64,000 bases of DNA, from contig NC_051445.1 in assembly GCF_001649575.2 (NCBI RefSeq), positions 24,682,341 to 24,746,340 of the forward strand, written 5' to 3'. Numbering within the stretch: the first letter of the stretch is position 1; every line of letters starts with the position of its first letter. Of this stretch, positions 13,116 to 25,760 are shown one piece after another. The position numbers and the translations under genes were made by a program. Origin of the DNA: Kryptolebias marmoratus. Taxonomy: Eukaryota > Chordata > Actinopteri > Cyprinodontiformes > Rivulidae. Below the pieces are notes generated by a model that made no database searches, was not told the DNA's origin, and saw only the letters and a list, made by a program, of their open reading frames with translations.

Positions 13116-14084
13116 GTAATGTTAGCTATTTAAGTAAAACAGTTTTTTGCATCCTGGTTGTCTGTCCTGCACCTCCTGCTCTTTCCAGCTGTAACGGTCT
13201 GATACTCCACTCACTGCTGAGAACTCATCAGTGAACTCATCTCTGACTTCTGCACCACAAGACAAAGTTGCGTGACGATAAATCCAACACGTGCGCTGAA
13301 CCAATCGTGTCGTCTTTGGTCACTGGCGCTCTGCAAATGAGAGCAGGACTGATGCTGGAAAAGAGGAGGTGAAAGGAAAAGGAAGGAAGGACTGCAGCAG
13401 CAGCAATCCCAAAGCCCCGCAGGTACCCTCCTAATGAAACGCAGAAGGCTGTGTGTGATAGAAGGGGGGGGCTGAGTGTGTTTGTCGCCGGGGTAGGGAC
13501 AAGCAGAGCAGGGCTTTGTGTGTTTGCATCCGCTGCCTGAGTGATGCACAGAGAGGCGAAAAAGTGAAGGAGGAAAAACATGCCCCAAGTCGGAGCCAAA
13601 TACAAAAACGATGCAGCCATTTCTTCTTCTTCTCCTCCTTCTCCGCCCCGTCCAGTGTCAGCCAAGTCCTCTGTTTGTGGAGTGAAAAGCTGCAGCTGAA
13701 GGGTGTTTCAGTGATTTCAATGCATTCTATGAAAATATCAGCATTTCTAACAGCTGCGTGCTCACAGGCTGAAATGTTGATTCATAAACAGTTTTTTTTT
13801 ATATAAAAAATGAAGATGTTATTGACAGATGCTGCTTAGTGAAAGAGGAATTATTAGATATAGCTCCAGGCCTGGCTGGCTATGTGCTGGTGGTGATGTT
13901 TGGTATTATTTCAGTGAGTCATGCTGTTTGATCTGTTGAGCTTTGATTAAAGTGGGCAAACTTGATGTCTGGAGGGTTTTAGTTTAACTCACAGCGTGGG
14001 GTGAAGAATTTTAAATAACAAAACTCAGGTCCAGGTACACCTGCAGTAACCAGCGAAGCAGGTTTTTCATTTTGTGAAGTAAGA
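13116..14084. other. Non-coding sequence with strand-skewed GC-rich patch
   Basis: 13320-13660 is rich in G and A on the + strand and locally CpG-containing. It keeps several overlapping frames open on both strands, but none has a recognisable domain or good splice sites. No gene is called. Confidence 0.45.
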
Positions 14085-15650
14085 CCCCAATACTGAAAAA
14101 GTTGGGATGTTGTGTAAAATATAAATAAAAACACAATGCAGTGGTTTGCAAATGTCATAAATCCATATTTAATTCATAATGGAACATACTGTAGTAAACG
14201 TATCAAATGTTGAAACTGTGTTTGAAATTGTGTTTGTTTGACGATTCATCAAGTGTTTTCAGTTTAATTGGTGAGAGGTCTGGACTGCAGGCAGGTCAGT
14301 TCAGCTCCTGGACTCTTCTCCTATGAAGTCATGCTGCTGGAATGATGCTGGATGCTGTTTAACATCGTCTTGCTGAAATATTCAAGGCCTTCCCTGAAAA
14401 AGTTATCAGTTGTCTGGATGGGAGCACATGTTGTTCTAAAACCTGTTTATACTTTTCTGCATTGATGAATCTTTCCAGATGTGTAAGCTGCTCATGCCAG
14501 AGGCACTAATGCACCCCCATACCATCAGAGAGGCAGGCTTTTGAACCGTACCCTGAAAACAGGCTGGATGCTCCCTCTCCTCTTTAGTACGGAGGATGTG
14601 TAATTTGTGTTTTCCAAACAGAATTTCAGATTTCTATTCATCTGACCACAGATCAGTTCTCCTCTTTGCCTCAGTCTGTTTTAATGAGCTTTGGTCCAGA
14701 GAAGACAGAGTTTCTGGGTGGTGTTCACATACGGCTGCTTCTTTGTATAATAGAGCTTTAAGCATCATCTGTGGATGGTTCAGTGAACTGTGTTTACAGA
14801 CAATGATCTGTTGAAGTGTTCCTGAGTCCATGCAGTGATGTCCAGAACAGGATCAGACCTGTTTTTAATGCAGTGGCTCCTGAGGGCCTGAACATTTCAA
14901 GACTGAAAGTTAATATTTGATGCCTGTCCTTTGAGCTCAGAGATTTCTACAGCTTCTTGAAATGGTTAGATGATGGGATATTAAGTCTTCCCAATTTTCT
15001 GTCGAGGAACATTATTTTGAAATAGTTCAGCTGTTGTTAGACACAGTTTTTTGCAGACTCAGAGATTCATGTACTCTGTGTTCAGGTGTTGGCTGCTCCA
15101 AAATATCATAAGGTTGACTTTCAAAAAGACATGAGACCTTTTTGAAAAATAAAAAATAATTTTTGAATATCTATTCATCTACAGTTCATATTATCACCAG
15201 AACATTACAAAGTCTTTCCCATTTTTATTGAGGAGGATATTTCTGAAATCGTTTTACTTTTTTCTTGAGCAGTTTTTCACACACTGGTGAATCTTTGCCC
15301 ACCTTTTCTTCTGACAGATTTAGCTTCTCTAAAATGCTCTTTTTATCCCCAGTCCTCTTATTGACCTGTTGACATTTAACCTAATTAGTTTCAAAATGCT
15401 CCTCTAGCTGTTTATTTGTACCACTTACCTTTTATTTTCTTACTTTTTGTTCTCTGTCCCATCCTTTTTGAGATTCAAATTCAAAGTTACTTTATTTTAT
15501 TCCTAAGAAATTATGCACTTTCTTAGCATGTTAGTTTAAACATTTGATATGTTTACTGTGTTCTATTGTGAATAACATTTATGAGATTTGCAAATCTTCG
15601 CATTTTGTTGTAATTTGCATTTTAAATGATGTCAACTTGTTTTTAATCAA
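14085..15650 (-). mobile_element. Decayed Tc1/mariner element with terminal inverted repeats
   Basis: The left end (CCCCAATACTG, AAAAGTTGGGATG, then GTTTGCAAATGTCATAAA) is inverted at the right end (ATTTATGAGATTTGCAAAT, TTTTGTTGTAATTTGCATTT). Between them, on the minus strand, transposase pieces occur: LWSDE with the first catalytic Asp followed by a stop, GKHKLH, and FQQDDVKQH at the second catalytic Asp. This matches a Tc1-like family that I know as very common in fish genomes. Many stops and frameshifts show that it is long dead. Confidence 0.9.
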
Positions 15651-15804
15651 AAGTAACCATCTTGTCTGTCTGTCCATCTGTTCCTTATACCATCTTAAAC
15701 CTGTTCAGCGTCATGGAGACATGATACCCATCTGTAGTGATTAACAGGCAAGAAGCAGGGTATACCCTGGGCAGGTCTTAAGGTAAAATTAAAATTACTA
15801 ATTA

Positions 15805-16285
15805 AACTCCAGTCTATAAGGCACACTTAAAAGCCTTCAGTTTTCTAAAAAATAAATGACAGTGCGCCTTATAACCCGGAGCGCCTTATATATGTAAGAA
15901 GTCGTAATGTTTTAGGACGACTTTGGTAAACTACAAAGCTGCACCGCTTGCAGCATTAAGGCTCAGTTATAGTCGCGCTCTGATTTGTCGCACAGGGCTC
16001 TGCGCACGGACCTGAGCGAGCGGTGTAGGCATTACGTCGGTGCAGTATTCTTCCGTGAGTTTTGAACCATTTGATTATCTTTGTGATCTCTCATAGAGGG
16101 ATCATATAAATGCTGATACAGGCGAACCAGCTCCGCTAGAGCAGCAAAATCATCCATTTGGAATGGATGCGTGCGGTCCGCTCAAAGTGATGCACCTTAT
16201 AGTCCGGTTTTTCCGCCTTATATATCACAAAAGTTCAAAAATGGACCATTCTTTGACAGAGCATCTTATAATCCAGTGTGCCTGT
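15805..16285. repeat. 'CGCCTTATA' element, probable DNA-transposon relic
   Basis: Both ends carry repeated variants of GCGCCTTATAACCCGGAGCG, CACCTTATAGTCCGG and CATCTTATAATCCAG, in the style of a DNA transposon with sub-terminal repeats. The centre (15930-16170) is more GC-rich, with no open frame that I can name. The class is inferred from structure. Confidence 0.6.
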
Positions 16286-16289
16286 AGTT

Positions 16290-17120
16290 ATGCACAGGGA
16301 GAACATGCAAACTGTACAGCAGTTTAGACAGCAAAATGACCTGTTGCTGCAGTAGTCTTGGTTATAGTTTTGCTCCGAATTTTTATCCTGTAAACAGGGA
16401 GAAATAAGTAGCATGTGGGTCACTGTGTAGAGCTACTTTTGGGGCCCTATTGACATTTTTTTTTTTAGTCTCGGCTAGTCTCAGCCTTCACCGCTGCCCG
16501 CAGGTCTTCACTTCCACAAGTGAGAACCATATTGGGAAAATGACAGCTCACTGCGGGTTTTAGTTCTCAACAGAACATTTCTTCCAAAAGATCTGAGGGA
16601 CTTCAAGGGCTTGTCGAATAAAAGCAAATTTGATAAATGGGCAAGTGTAAAACCATTAAGGATTTTTATAAATTACAAACCTTGAAATTCATTTTAAAAT
16701 GCCCAGGTAGCCAGTGCAGAAACTTTACATTGGTGTAAAATGGACTCTTTCTGGTTTTTGTCAACATTTTTCAGCAAGATTTTAAAGCAATCGTAGCTGA
16801 AATGCGTCAAAATCCTCAGCAGGTACAAAATGTGCTTTAACCTCCGCCTGAAATGGTTTACTACAAAGTACCTGGCTGTCACAGCTGCACAAAATGTCTT
16901 CATACATAAAACCATTTTCATTTCACTGGTGTCTCTTAGTTTATCTGAAGACCAGAGTGGAAAGCAGCAAAACCATGAAATCAAATGATTTCTGTAAGAA
17001 TTATGGTTCTGTTGATGGAACTTTTCAAGGTGCAAATAAAGTTCTGTCTGGATTATATTCAGAGTTTTATTTTTCATCTTTTCTTTCACTGTAATGAAAT
17101 TTTACGTCTCCAGGTGGTGT
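16290..17120. other. Non-coding sequence
   Basis: No supported gene. Frames on both strands overlap at 16690-17090 without any domain. The text near 16640-16760 has the flavour of a LINE fragment, but I cannot support a family. Confidence 0.4.
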
Positions 17121-17126
17121 TTTGGG

Positions 17127-17290
17127 GGGCGAGTAGCTCAGCTGGTGTTTCAGCAATTATGTTTGACATCCTGACTTCGGTGTGATGTCCAGTCCGTGTG
17201 GGAAGGGATCGGGTGTAGTGTGGTTTGTGGGAAATCAAACCAGTTCGCAGTTCTCCTCTAACCATAACCAAGTGCAAAAAGAGCTGAGCA
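17127..17290 (+). repeat. Possible tRNA-derived fragment
   Basis: GCGAGTAGCTCAGCTGGTG matches a type-2 Pol III A box (TAGCTCAGCTGG) as found in tRNA heads. No convincing B box follows at the right distance (only CAGTTCGCAG near 17240), and no cloverleaf forms. It may be a decayed SINE head or chance. Confidence 0.25.
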
Positions 17291-17674
17291 TAACCGATAA
17301 GGGTTTCATTTCTTTGACGGTTTTTAGTCCAGTGTTACCAGATTAAACCTTTTGAACGGGTTACAGAACGTTAAGTGTTCATCTAAACACCATCATAGCA
17401 AAGTTACATGATCCTGTGATCAGCCTGACTGCTGAGATGTATGTTGCCAGAGGAGACGGTGTCCCAGCATCTTCAGGTAATGCCCCCTGCCCTGCATTTG
17501 CAGTAGAGCACGTTGGTTCATACTACAGCAATAAGGAACTGTTTTTAGCACAGCACCGTAAGCAAGTCGTGTCTCAGGCCCCCTCCCCTGTTTAATGAGG
17601 GCTACTCCACTTAACAAATTTATACTTTTTCAAAATGTTACCACCGAACATTACCGATACATTTATGACCGGCT

Positions 17675-18300
17675 AGGCCTGTCACGATAACAAATTGTGC
17701 TGGACGATTAATTGTCTCAGAAATTATTGCGATAAACGATAATATAGTTTGGAGGCCATTTTAAACTAATGTAATGATAGTAAGATAACAGTGCAAATAC
17801 ATCCTCTCAAAGATTAATAAACTTTACTTTCAAAAGAACACTTAACACTGAAACTGGAACACAAAATAAACGAAAACAACCGAAACCAAAAATAAAATGG
17901 ACTCTCAGCCTCCGTTAACAAAAAATGCACTTGAATAAAAACTAAAAAAAAAAAAAACAAAACGCTGCTGTGACGTTCAACCATGAAACCAATTCCATTT
18001 CGTTTTTTCCACCAATATCAAACAGCGTTTCTTTAGCTTGCTAACTGCTAGCGGGGGCTAATGCTGCAGAGGTACAAGCCGAGGCGCCTCAGCTGGCTAC
18101 CTGACGCGATAGGCCACGCCCCCCTGACGCTAAGAGAAAGGGAGGGGTCAGTGAAGAGCACCGGAGCCTTTTGTCCTCCAGCGTCTTCAGTAGAAAGAGA
18201 GAGAGACACGAAGGAACGATAAGGCCAATAAATGAAAATTACCAACCTCATTTTAATTTATCGTGCGATTGATTGATTTATCATTTATCGCGACAGGCCT
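17675..18300. mobile_element. hAT-like element with AGGCCTGTC ends
   Basis: The left end AGGCCTGTCACGATAA and right end TTATCGCGACAGGCCT are inverted repeats about 626 bases apart. Sub-terminal runs of 'GATAAACGATAAT' and 'AATTTATCGTGCG' also mirror each other. I see no clear 8-bp target duplication. The centre has an A-run and a CpG-containing part with no transposase frame, so this is a non-autonomous copy. The hAT class is from memory of similar fish elements. Confidence 0.75.
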
Positions 18301-18859
18301 GTGACGAGCATCTCAGACTTTTCGACAATGTTTTTTTAAGGTTTTTTCTTTTTTCCTTTTAAATTACTGTTGCAGTTCTGTGACAGAGTTGCTGAAGATT
18401 TTTAGACCTGAGGCAACATATGTCTGCTTTTGTCATTCCACTTTTTTAGACAGTTTTTTGTTTTTTTGTTGTTGAAAGAAACATTAAAACACTGGGGAAA
18501 TGTTCAATAATTATTTTGAGCAGATATTTTAACACTGCTTAGAATTTTTATCCTACCTTCTGTAGTTTCTTCAAAGGCTGAGAAACTAAAGCTTTCAGTG
18601 AACAAAGTTTTCTAGAAATGTCTTCAGTTTTGTAAAACCGTTGCTGTATGCTGTCATTGTACTGTAATATTAAATGGAAAGTGAACCATCTTGAACAGTT
18701 TTTGTGCATCAGGACATAAACAATAAAAACTAAAACCATCTGGATGTTTTAATGTGTCACCGTTAGTTTAGTGCAGCCTCAAATCAACAGCAATAGATGG
18801 CATGTATTAATTCCATATACACCATTTATACCAAGTATTTATTTAACAAACAAAAAAGA
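18301..18859. other. Non-coding sequence
   Basis: Nothing recognisable apart from T-rich runs. Confidence 0.5.
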
Positions 18860-19200
18860 AATGGAGTGTAGAAGTATTTACTCGACATAAATCCCCCATC
18901 TTTTAGCAACAATGTTAAAGTAACCTTTTACTTGACCCTATAAGTCCCTCGCAATATTACAGAGGGGCTTTTCTTACAACTTAACATCATTTCATTGATG
19001 TTTACAGACATCTGCTCATACACAGGCTTCCTAATTTTCTGCCATAGTAGTTCAGTCAGGTTGAGTTTTGGACTTTGACTGACCTATTGCATCGTTTTTG
19101 TTCATTTTCAGTCAACAAATCAATCCCAGATCATTACAGCTCCTGCACTGTGCCTGACAGGTGGTATAAGGGGTTTGTCTTTATGCTGTTTTGTTCATGG
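18860..19200 (-). mobile_element. Tc1-like fragment, degenerate
   Basis: The stretch has the sequence feel of the reverse strand of Tc1-type elements: CCCCCATCTTTTAGCAACAA, then CTGCCATAGTAGTTCAGTCA, then GGACTTTGACTGACC and a TTTTTGTTCATTTTCAGTC step. These correspond in order to the N-terminal half of such elements. No frame survives. Confidence 0.55.
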
Positions 19201-19349
19201 TTTGCGAGAACTGAACTAGCTCAGCGTTGGCTCGTCTGTTCAAGGCAGATTGTTCCTAAAGTCTATGTTCAAATGGAACTTTGTGAACTATTAAAGCGTT
19301 CTGTCTTTCAGCTGTTTCATTAACACCTTATGTGAAATCTGCCGTCATT

Positions 19350-19815
19350 ATCACCCACCACTGAAGGCAAAAAGGCGATGATGTTTTTGCCCGTGTGTGA
19401 GTTTGTTGGGCTAGCAAAATATCTTCTGAACCACTGGACAAACTTTACTAAAACTCTGAAAGTAATCATTAGCTGTACATCTACAGTGGATGAACTTTTG
19501 GAGTCAACCCACTTTGATATGTTCGCCGCAGCTAACCGTCCCTGAAAATCACAAAGATGGCTAGAACTCTGAGTTTTACACATCTTGAGCTAAAATTTGA
19601 TGAGGTAGTGGGTGAGAGTTATCCCCAACAAATACCAGGTCTGAGCACTACCATATCTTGCAATAGTGTGTGAAAATGTGCTTAAAGTTTGTTTTTTTAA
19701 AAGGTTTGACAAAACTGCTATAACTTAGTCTTTTCACAGCAAAAAGATGAAGCTATTTTAAAACTTTGACATGATATTAAAGGTGGCGGGCGATATGCAT
19801 TTCTTCAAGGACCGT
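19350..19815 (+). repeat. Family A repeat, complete single-monomer type
   Basis: It begins with the outer motif GATGTTTTTGCCCGTGTGTG, runs through 'CTGAACCACTGGACAAA', 'ACATCTACAGT', 'GAGCTAAAATTTGATG' and 'TCATCCCC'-like text, and ends with AAGGTGGCGGGCGATATGC followed by a degraded palindrome (ATTTCTTCAAGGACC). Both ends are present, so it gives the element's layout. Confidence 0.88.
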
Positions 19816-22800
19816 TACGAACTTCCCAAAACTCCTACTTTACTGTGACGCTCACATCGGTTAGTCAGGTGTGTTTTTATTAACAGCATCTGACCGTTTC
19901 ATACCCCTTTATTTCCTTTTTGAAGCAGTAAGGATGGAATTAGCTTTCACACACTGGTGATTTGATCAAATAGTGTTAATCATGTCCTGATGCCTAACAT
20001 CTTCCCGTGGCCGTATTTCTGATCTTATTGGAAAAAAGAGCTGATGTCGCTGGCTAATCGCATATGCTGTATTAGTAACTAAAGACACTAAACATCTCAA
20101 TTCACAATAAGGTCATTCAGAGGTTTCCTGATTTGCATCCTGCACTGTTCCTCTCATCCTAGCAGGAGAGCTCATTTCCTCATGACTAACATCAGAGACT
20201 GAAACTCTTGCAGCCAGACGGCTCCTCTTTTTTTATTTCTTTTTTTTTTATTTCATTCTCCCCTCCACAAAACTCTTCTGATATTGGCCCCTGCCTGCCT
20301 TTGCTAGGCAAATAACAAAAAGGGGAATTAAGTTTTTAAAAAAAAATGTCTGAGAACTTAAAAAAAAAAATACGAATGTGGAGAGAAAAAAGCCGGAGAT
20401 TTGCCAGGAATGGGAAACATTACACCAAACCAGATAATCATTTTGGGTAGGGGGCACAAATTAGACTCCCACTAAGCCTGGAAACAGTCATTTCTCTGTA
20501 ATGGCTGTAATATCTAGTGTGTTATGTAACAAGAAAAAAGAGATGAGAGGCAGGCTTCACTTTTCAATTACAGTTTTCAAGTTTGACTCGAGGACCGGCA
20601 CTTTGTAGATGCTTTCAAAAGGCTGAACGCTAGTCTTCCTCCGCCCCCTTTCTTATATAAAATACACTTAGAAACACCTAATTCCATGCTGGAAGCATTA
20701 ATGATGCTTTGAATATAGTAAGTTTTCAGTCATTTCTATTTTTGTATTGCTTATTTTTGGCCTTTAGCTATTGTTCTCTTCTCTTTGGTCGTTTTAAGCC
20801 TCATTGGTCAAAACTGCCATCTAACCCTTTGACACAGAATGGCTTCTCTGGCATTTAGCAGGGGGCAGATGAGCGTGATGTGGTGTACAGCTCCATACAT
20901 CATTATGTGGAGGTGTCTGACAGCAGAGCAGAGAGCAGTGGGGTTTGGGCCATATTTCGTTAGGGCTTCCAGATGCAACAGAAGGCCTCATTATCATGCA
21001 TGGCCACAGGTTGTTGCTGCCCCCTCCATCTCCCCGTGTGTCAGGAGCACAGCCTCGACGGGAGAGGACTCATTCTTATCAGACTTAAAGTAGTCTTCAT
21101 TTGTCCAATTGCTTTGTTATGATTGCCTGCCCGAAAAGCTGCAGGAAGTGAAATCTCTGCCTACAGCAATTTGGACCCAACTAGTGGATGTAGATGAGAT
21201 GAGTGGATGTTGACAAAGATTAGCAGATACTCTGGAGATGAATCTGTTCGGGCTGTAGTGTGGTCTCTGGTGCTGTTGAATTAAAAACACAACAACAAGA
21301 AGCCTTATCGAGTTATAAACTTCCTAACTGTGTAACTAGAAAAGGAAACCAAAGATTAGCCATGGTCGCTAAAGTTAAACGTCCAACTTCATTACCTATT
21401 TTTCGGTTCATCATAAATTTAACCATGATTAAAGTAACAAATAGTTAAAAGTGATGTTGAATGAAGAGTAGTCTGCCATACTTACGTCTGTTTTCTTAAC
21501 CCATCCATCCACCTCTATCTCCTCCCTAAATAAATGTGATGTCAGCAAGACATTTAGCCAATGTCACTCTCCTTCTGTTAGGTTATCTCTAGTTTCTCCT
21601 TAAGTTTTCATACATTTTGGTAGCTCTGCTTGTTGCATGTTGTGGTCTTAGCATACGCGCTGCTACAGCATCTATTTAAGAAGCCCTTTATACCACAGAT
21701 GCTTCTGTTTAGACAAAAAAAAAACAACTAAAAAAAACAATTCTTCATGGTATTTTAGAATTTGTGCCCAGATGTGCTTTTTACAAACAGATGTTTTTTG
21801 AAGTACAGCTCTGTTTTACGCCACCAAAACACTTGTAACACTAGTTGTAGCACGTCACTGGAGTCGTGCTGAAGACAGAAACTTCAATCCCAATATTTTT
21901 CATCTGCAAAAAGAGAAGTTTGAGCACTGCTGTAGAAGGTTTGGTTACCCTCAGCTTGTTTATTTTTACAAACAGGCAATGAAATTTTTCTCTCCCTTGA
22001 CTTTCAGTGGTAAATAAGTAGCTTTCAGAGTAATATGACTCTGAAGTATAATCACCATTAGATGGGTTATTGTGCTGGCAGAACTGTAACTCTGACATCA
22101 ACCCAACCCCCACTTTTCCAGCTACATATAGCGCAGCATCCTTCCACTTTCTTAAAAAATGCATTGTGTTATTGCAAAGCACAGAAAAGGATTTGAAGCA
22201 AAGAAGACGAAGCCAATGCAGCCTTCCTTTTTTCTAGGTCTAATCCCGCTTAGTAGGGTAGTGATAAGCGTGTTTTGACTTAGCCCCAAATTTCCTGTTG
22301 TTTATGCTTCCTTTGCCAAACCACATGGATCCCTGTAGAGTCGCATAATCTTATTGATGCCAGTTTGGCAGCGCTGCAAATATAGCACTGCCTCCTGTCC
22401 CAGGTCAGATCACTCGAGCAGAGGGGAAAACAAAATGTCTCTGCATCTCTTAGCTTTCATCTTCCCCTCCCTCTGTTGGTCCTTGTGTAAGCATTTGTTC
22501 GTGACGGGAATCTGTCAGAGCCTGGCGCCTTTGTTTCCCTTCCCTTCTTTTTCTTTTTCTTTACTCTTTCGTCCTCGTGAGCTTTTTGCTCTAAAATGAG
22601 ACGAATATGAGCAAATGGCTCAGATTAAAGTGTATGTACCACCTTCTTACCAGTCAAAATAAATAAATGAATTAAACAGCCAACCGCTTCCTCACTGGTG
22701 TGAGAGGGGAGGAAAATCTGACTGCTGCGGCTTCCCTCCAGTGCCTTTTTCTATCTGCTTTTCACAGCTGAGGACTGTATTTGTGACAGCATCAGTTAAG

Positions 22801-23640
22801 TTGTGAAACTCCTTGATGTACAGAGCCCATGTGGTCGAGAAACACTTGCTGCTGCTGAAGCACGAATCCTGATTACATCATTATTTGCCGTACCATCTGT
22901 CAAGATGACCTTTAATTGTCTGCGTTCTTCTTCCAACTCTCAGCTCATACTTTCACAAATCAGTCATGTCCACTTGCCGCACATCACAACTGTAAGTTCG
23001 AAGCGTTAACTCCTTCAACGTTTCTCTTGAGACGCTTCTAAAGAAAATACACAGAACTGTTTATGTTCTGCTGTCGTGAATATTTAACTTGAGTGACTGA
23101 TCCGTGTCTGCTCCTGGGAAAGAAACAATGGCTGTGGATATTAGTCAAATTAAAATGGACAAAAGAAACCTCAACGTTTTTTTTTTTTTTTGGTCATTTG
23201 TTTTTTATCTTTCCCGCAGACCCAGATAATGAAATCGTGTTTTAAGAGCTACAGTGTGTTCTGAAGGGAGATAAGGGAAAATTCCCATTCGCTCCCTTAT
23301 TAACAGCAGCGACTGCGGCTGAAATGGCTGCACAGCATCACAGGCTGAGACTCTCACCTGGGCTCTGACTGTGTGGATGCTCATTAAAGAACTATCTACA
23401 CCAGAGATAAGCTCTGAAATGAACTTTTTAATAAGGCTTTTGGGTAAAGGTGAAGAAAAAGAAGACTAAGAACAGGACTAGTGAGGCACAGTGTGTAGTA
23501 CTTTTTTTTCAGACACTTATCAGTTTTGTATGTACATTCACTACTGACAGGATGGTCTGCATTTGTCACAGATAATGTTAAAGTAGCGTTACATATTTAA
23601 ATCTGCACTTTTGGCTCTGGACTCTGTTTCACAGAGGTTT
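19816..23640. other. Non-coding sequence, partly high complexity
   Basis: No supported gene. 20600-21120 and 22200-22450 are mixed-composition sequence that could be single-copy or conserved. 23230-23400 has similar character. T-runs at 20228-20250 and 23178-23192 break it up. Confidence 0.45.
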
Positions 23641-23689
23641 TTCTGCACCGTTCTGTTTTTTTGTTGATGATGAACTAGATGAACTCTTC

Positions 23690-24110
23690 TTGAGTCATGG
23701 AGGTAATGGGTCCAGGAGAGAAACCCAGACTTCCCTCTCCTCCTCAGCAACACTCTCCTCCTCCATCTGTTGAATCAGAGAGGATACAGAATCCCTCCAG
23801 TAGGTTTGGAGTCTCCTCCCTTTTGAGATGGGATCGAAAAACCTCCAGAGGGAGGCATCTGGAGCAGACGCTCAAACCACCTCAGCTGACTGTTTTTCAG
23901 TGTGGAGCAGCAGCTACTCTACTCCAAGTCCTCCCCCTCACCTATGGTCCTATACCTATAACCAGAGGTGAGAGTGGAAAGGTCTCCCTCATTAGGGCTG
24001 ATGAAGCCCAAATCTGTTGGACCATCTCCCACTCCATTCTGCCATCAGTCCTAAACAAAACTCCCAGTTACTTCAACTCCTCTTCCTGAAGCAGAGACTT
24101 ACCCTTGACC
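23690..24110 (-). mobile_element. Non-LTR retrotransposon 3' fragment
   Basis: On the + strand the phrases GGCATCTGGAGCAGACGCTC, AACCACCTCAGCTGACTG and GTGTGGAGCAGCAGCTACTC are the reverse complement of the C-terminal part of a LINE reverse-transcriptase ORF common in fish. On the minus strand this reads QLRWFERLLQMP, matching the family's 'QLRWFGHLVRMP' motif. Stops and frameshifts are present, and only the 3' portion of the coding part remains. The exact clade is not assigned. Confidence 0.82.
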
Positions 24111-24935
24111 TAGTGGGGTTCGATCCATCTTTTACCGGTTTAAACCCTGTACTAACAGTTGTACTACGTCATCTACTTTGAACCAAAACACTCTCATTAG
24201 AAAGGAGTTTATCATCGTTCAAACAAATGTGCACTTGTTCAAAGTAACTGATGTAGTTGCATAATCATAACCATTTTTTTTTTCCTGAGAGCTTTTCTTA
24301 TTTGTTAAAGTACCAATAGCTGAAGTTTTTTTTTCTTTTACTGTTTTTCTTTTTCTTTTTAAATGTCAATTTGTTTTCAAGCAATTTCAGTGCTTCAACA
24401 TCTCCTGGGACTGACTATTGAATCTAGATTTTCTTCCAAGTTTCACTTTAAAGGACTTAGAAACATGAAGAGGTTCATAGAAAAATAGGCATTTATTGAA
24501 TGTTAGAGCTTTAAAACCGTGGTACAAAAAATGCCCGAGTGACCAGGCCATCTATTTACCCAGTTTTCTTTTCGTCTTTCTTTCTGAGACAAACACATTG
24601 ATTCAGTCTCATCCCTCTAAGCTGACACACACACCCACACATACACACACACACTCACACACACATGCTCATGCACAATGTTTTGGTACTGTTTGGCCTT
24701 GTAGTAGCTCAGAGAAACTGAGCTTGAAGAGAGGCTTCTGTTCTACTGATGAGACAGTAATTAGTATAAAATCCTAGGAGAATGCAGGCAGATAGACCTC
24801 ACAGTTTGATGACCCCCCGACCCCCACCTCCGTTTTGTCATCCACAGCCAGGAGCTGCAGGGACTCATCTCTGCTTCTCCCTTATTCTTCAACATCACTG
24901 CTTGCCATACAGACGTAATTCAAGAGAGCAAATTT
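24111..24935. other. Non-coding sequence
   Basis: No gene seen. It contains T-runs and the CA repeat listed separately. Confidence 0.5.
24625..24664. repeat. Interrupted (CA)n microsatellite
   Basis: CACACACACCCACACATACACACACACAC-type array with a few substitutions. Confidence 0.9.
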
Positions 24936-24937
24936 GA

Positions 24938-25540
24938 GTTAAAGGCCTAGCATTCCTTGCCCACAGCCTTTCATGCCAGAGTTAAGATCATATTATCATG
25001 AGAACTGACAAAGTTATAATCATTTTGATCAAACCTTGTAAATGACGTTACTACCCGATATGTGTTGGCTCTTGGAGTATGTGATGGGGATGATGCTCAG
25101 CTGCTACCACACCAGACTTTAGCTCAATAAGTGTAAAATTAACTAAGTTACAGCCATATTTGTGTTAGCTAATGTGAATTAGCTGTGTCGCCATTTTAAA
25201 CTGGCTTGACTCCAAAAGGTAATCTGTTGTAGATGTACACCCAGTGATTACTCTTTGAAAGGTTAATTTCAATCCATTTGTGGGTTCATGACAAAAATTA
25301 GCAGACAGATGGAGTTGACTTTAATAGTTAATAACAAACTTTTAAAACCAGATCTTGCACAATCAGTTAGCGCTCTAAGTACATACTGAGGATGACTTTC
25401 AGGTACTAACACACCAAAATTTAGCTTCATATCTATAAATGTGGCTGATTTATTGCAGGGGGTTTTGTGTGTTTTCTAAGCTTTTTGAGCTTTGGCAACC
25501 ATCTTGAATGGGTTGATCCCTAAAGCTCCAAAAATTAGTT
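24938..25540 (-). repeat. Family A repeat, two monomers
   Basis: It starts at the terminus AAAGGCCTAGCATTCCTTG, with the palindrome decayed on its inner side, then reads through two monomers marked by 'GGATGATGCTCAGCTGCTAC', 'TTTAGCTCAATA', 'GCCATTTTAAACTGG' and 'TGTAGATGTACACCCAGTGA'. The orientation is opposite to the copies at 12425 and 19350. Confidence 0.85.
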
Positions 25541-25559
25541 TTACTGTTTTTATTAGGAC

Positions 25560-25760
25560 CACGTGTTGACTTTCATTCAATTCTGAAGCCTAAGCCTGAC
25601 CCTTTTCCTAAACTTAAACCTTACCAGTAGTACCTATCTAACCCTAACCTAAATTCAAATCACACCTTAGCCCTAAACCTAATCTATAACCCAAAAATGA
25701 CCAGGCTTTGGTCTCCATAAGGGCTACCAGTCCTGACAAGGTTTGTGATTATTACCAGAA
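25560..25760 (+). repeat. CCTAA-rich dispersed repeat, copy 1
   Basis: The stretch shares order and wording with 45298-45560: TTGACTTTCATTCA, CCTAA steps, ACCAGTAGTACCTATCTAACC, CCCTAAACCTAA, then GACCAGGCTTTGGTCTCC. It contains telomere-like CCTAA words but is a mobile repeat, not a telomere tract. Confidence 0.8.

Noticed and set aside
13237..13665. 142-codon minus-strand frame starting near a signal-peptide-like segment (LYLAPTWGMFFLLHFFASL)
   Set aside because: It lies in a strand-skewed GC-rich patch where several frames stay open on both strands. No domain, no good splice sites and low-complexity Pro/Ser text.
16694..17089. 131-codon minus-strand frame
   Set aside because: No domain or splice context, the opposite strand is equally open, and the composition is like flanking non-coding DNA.
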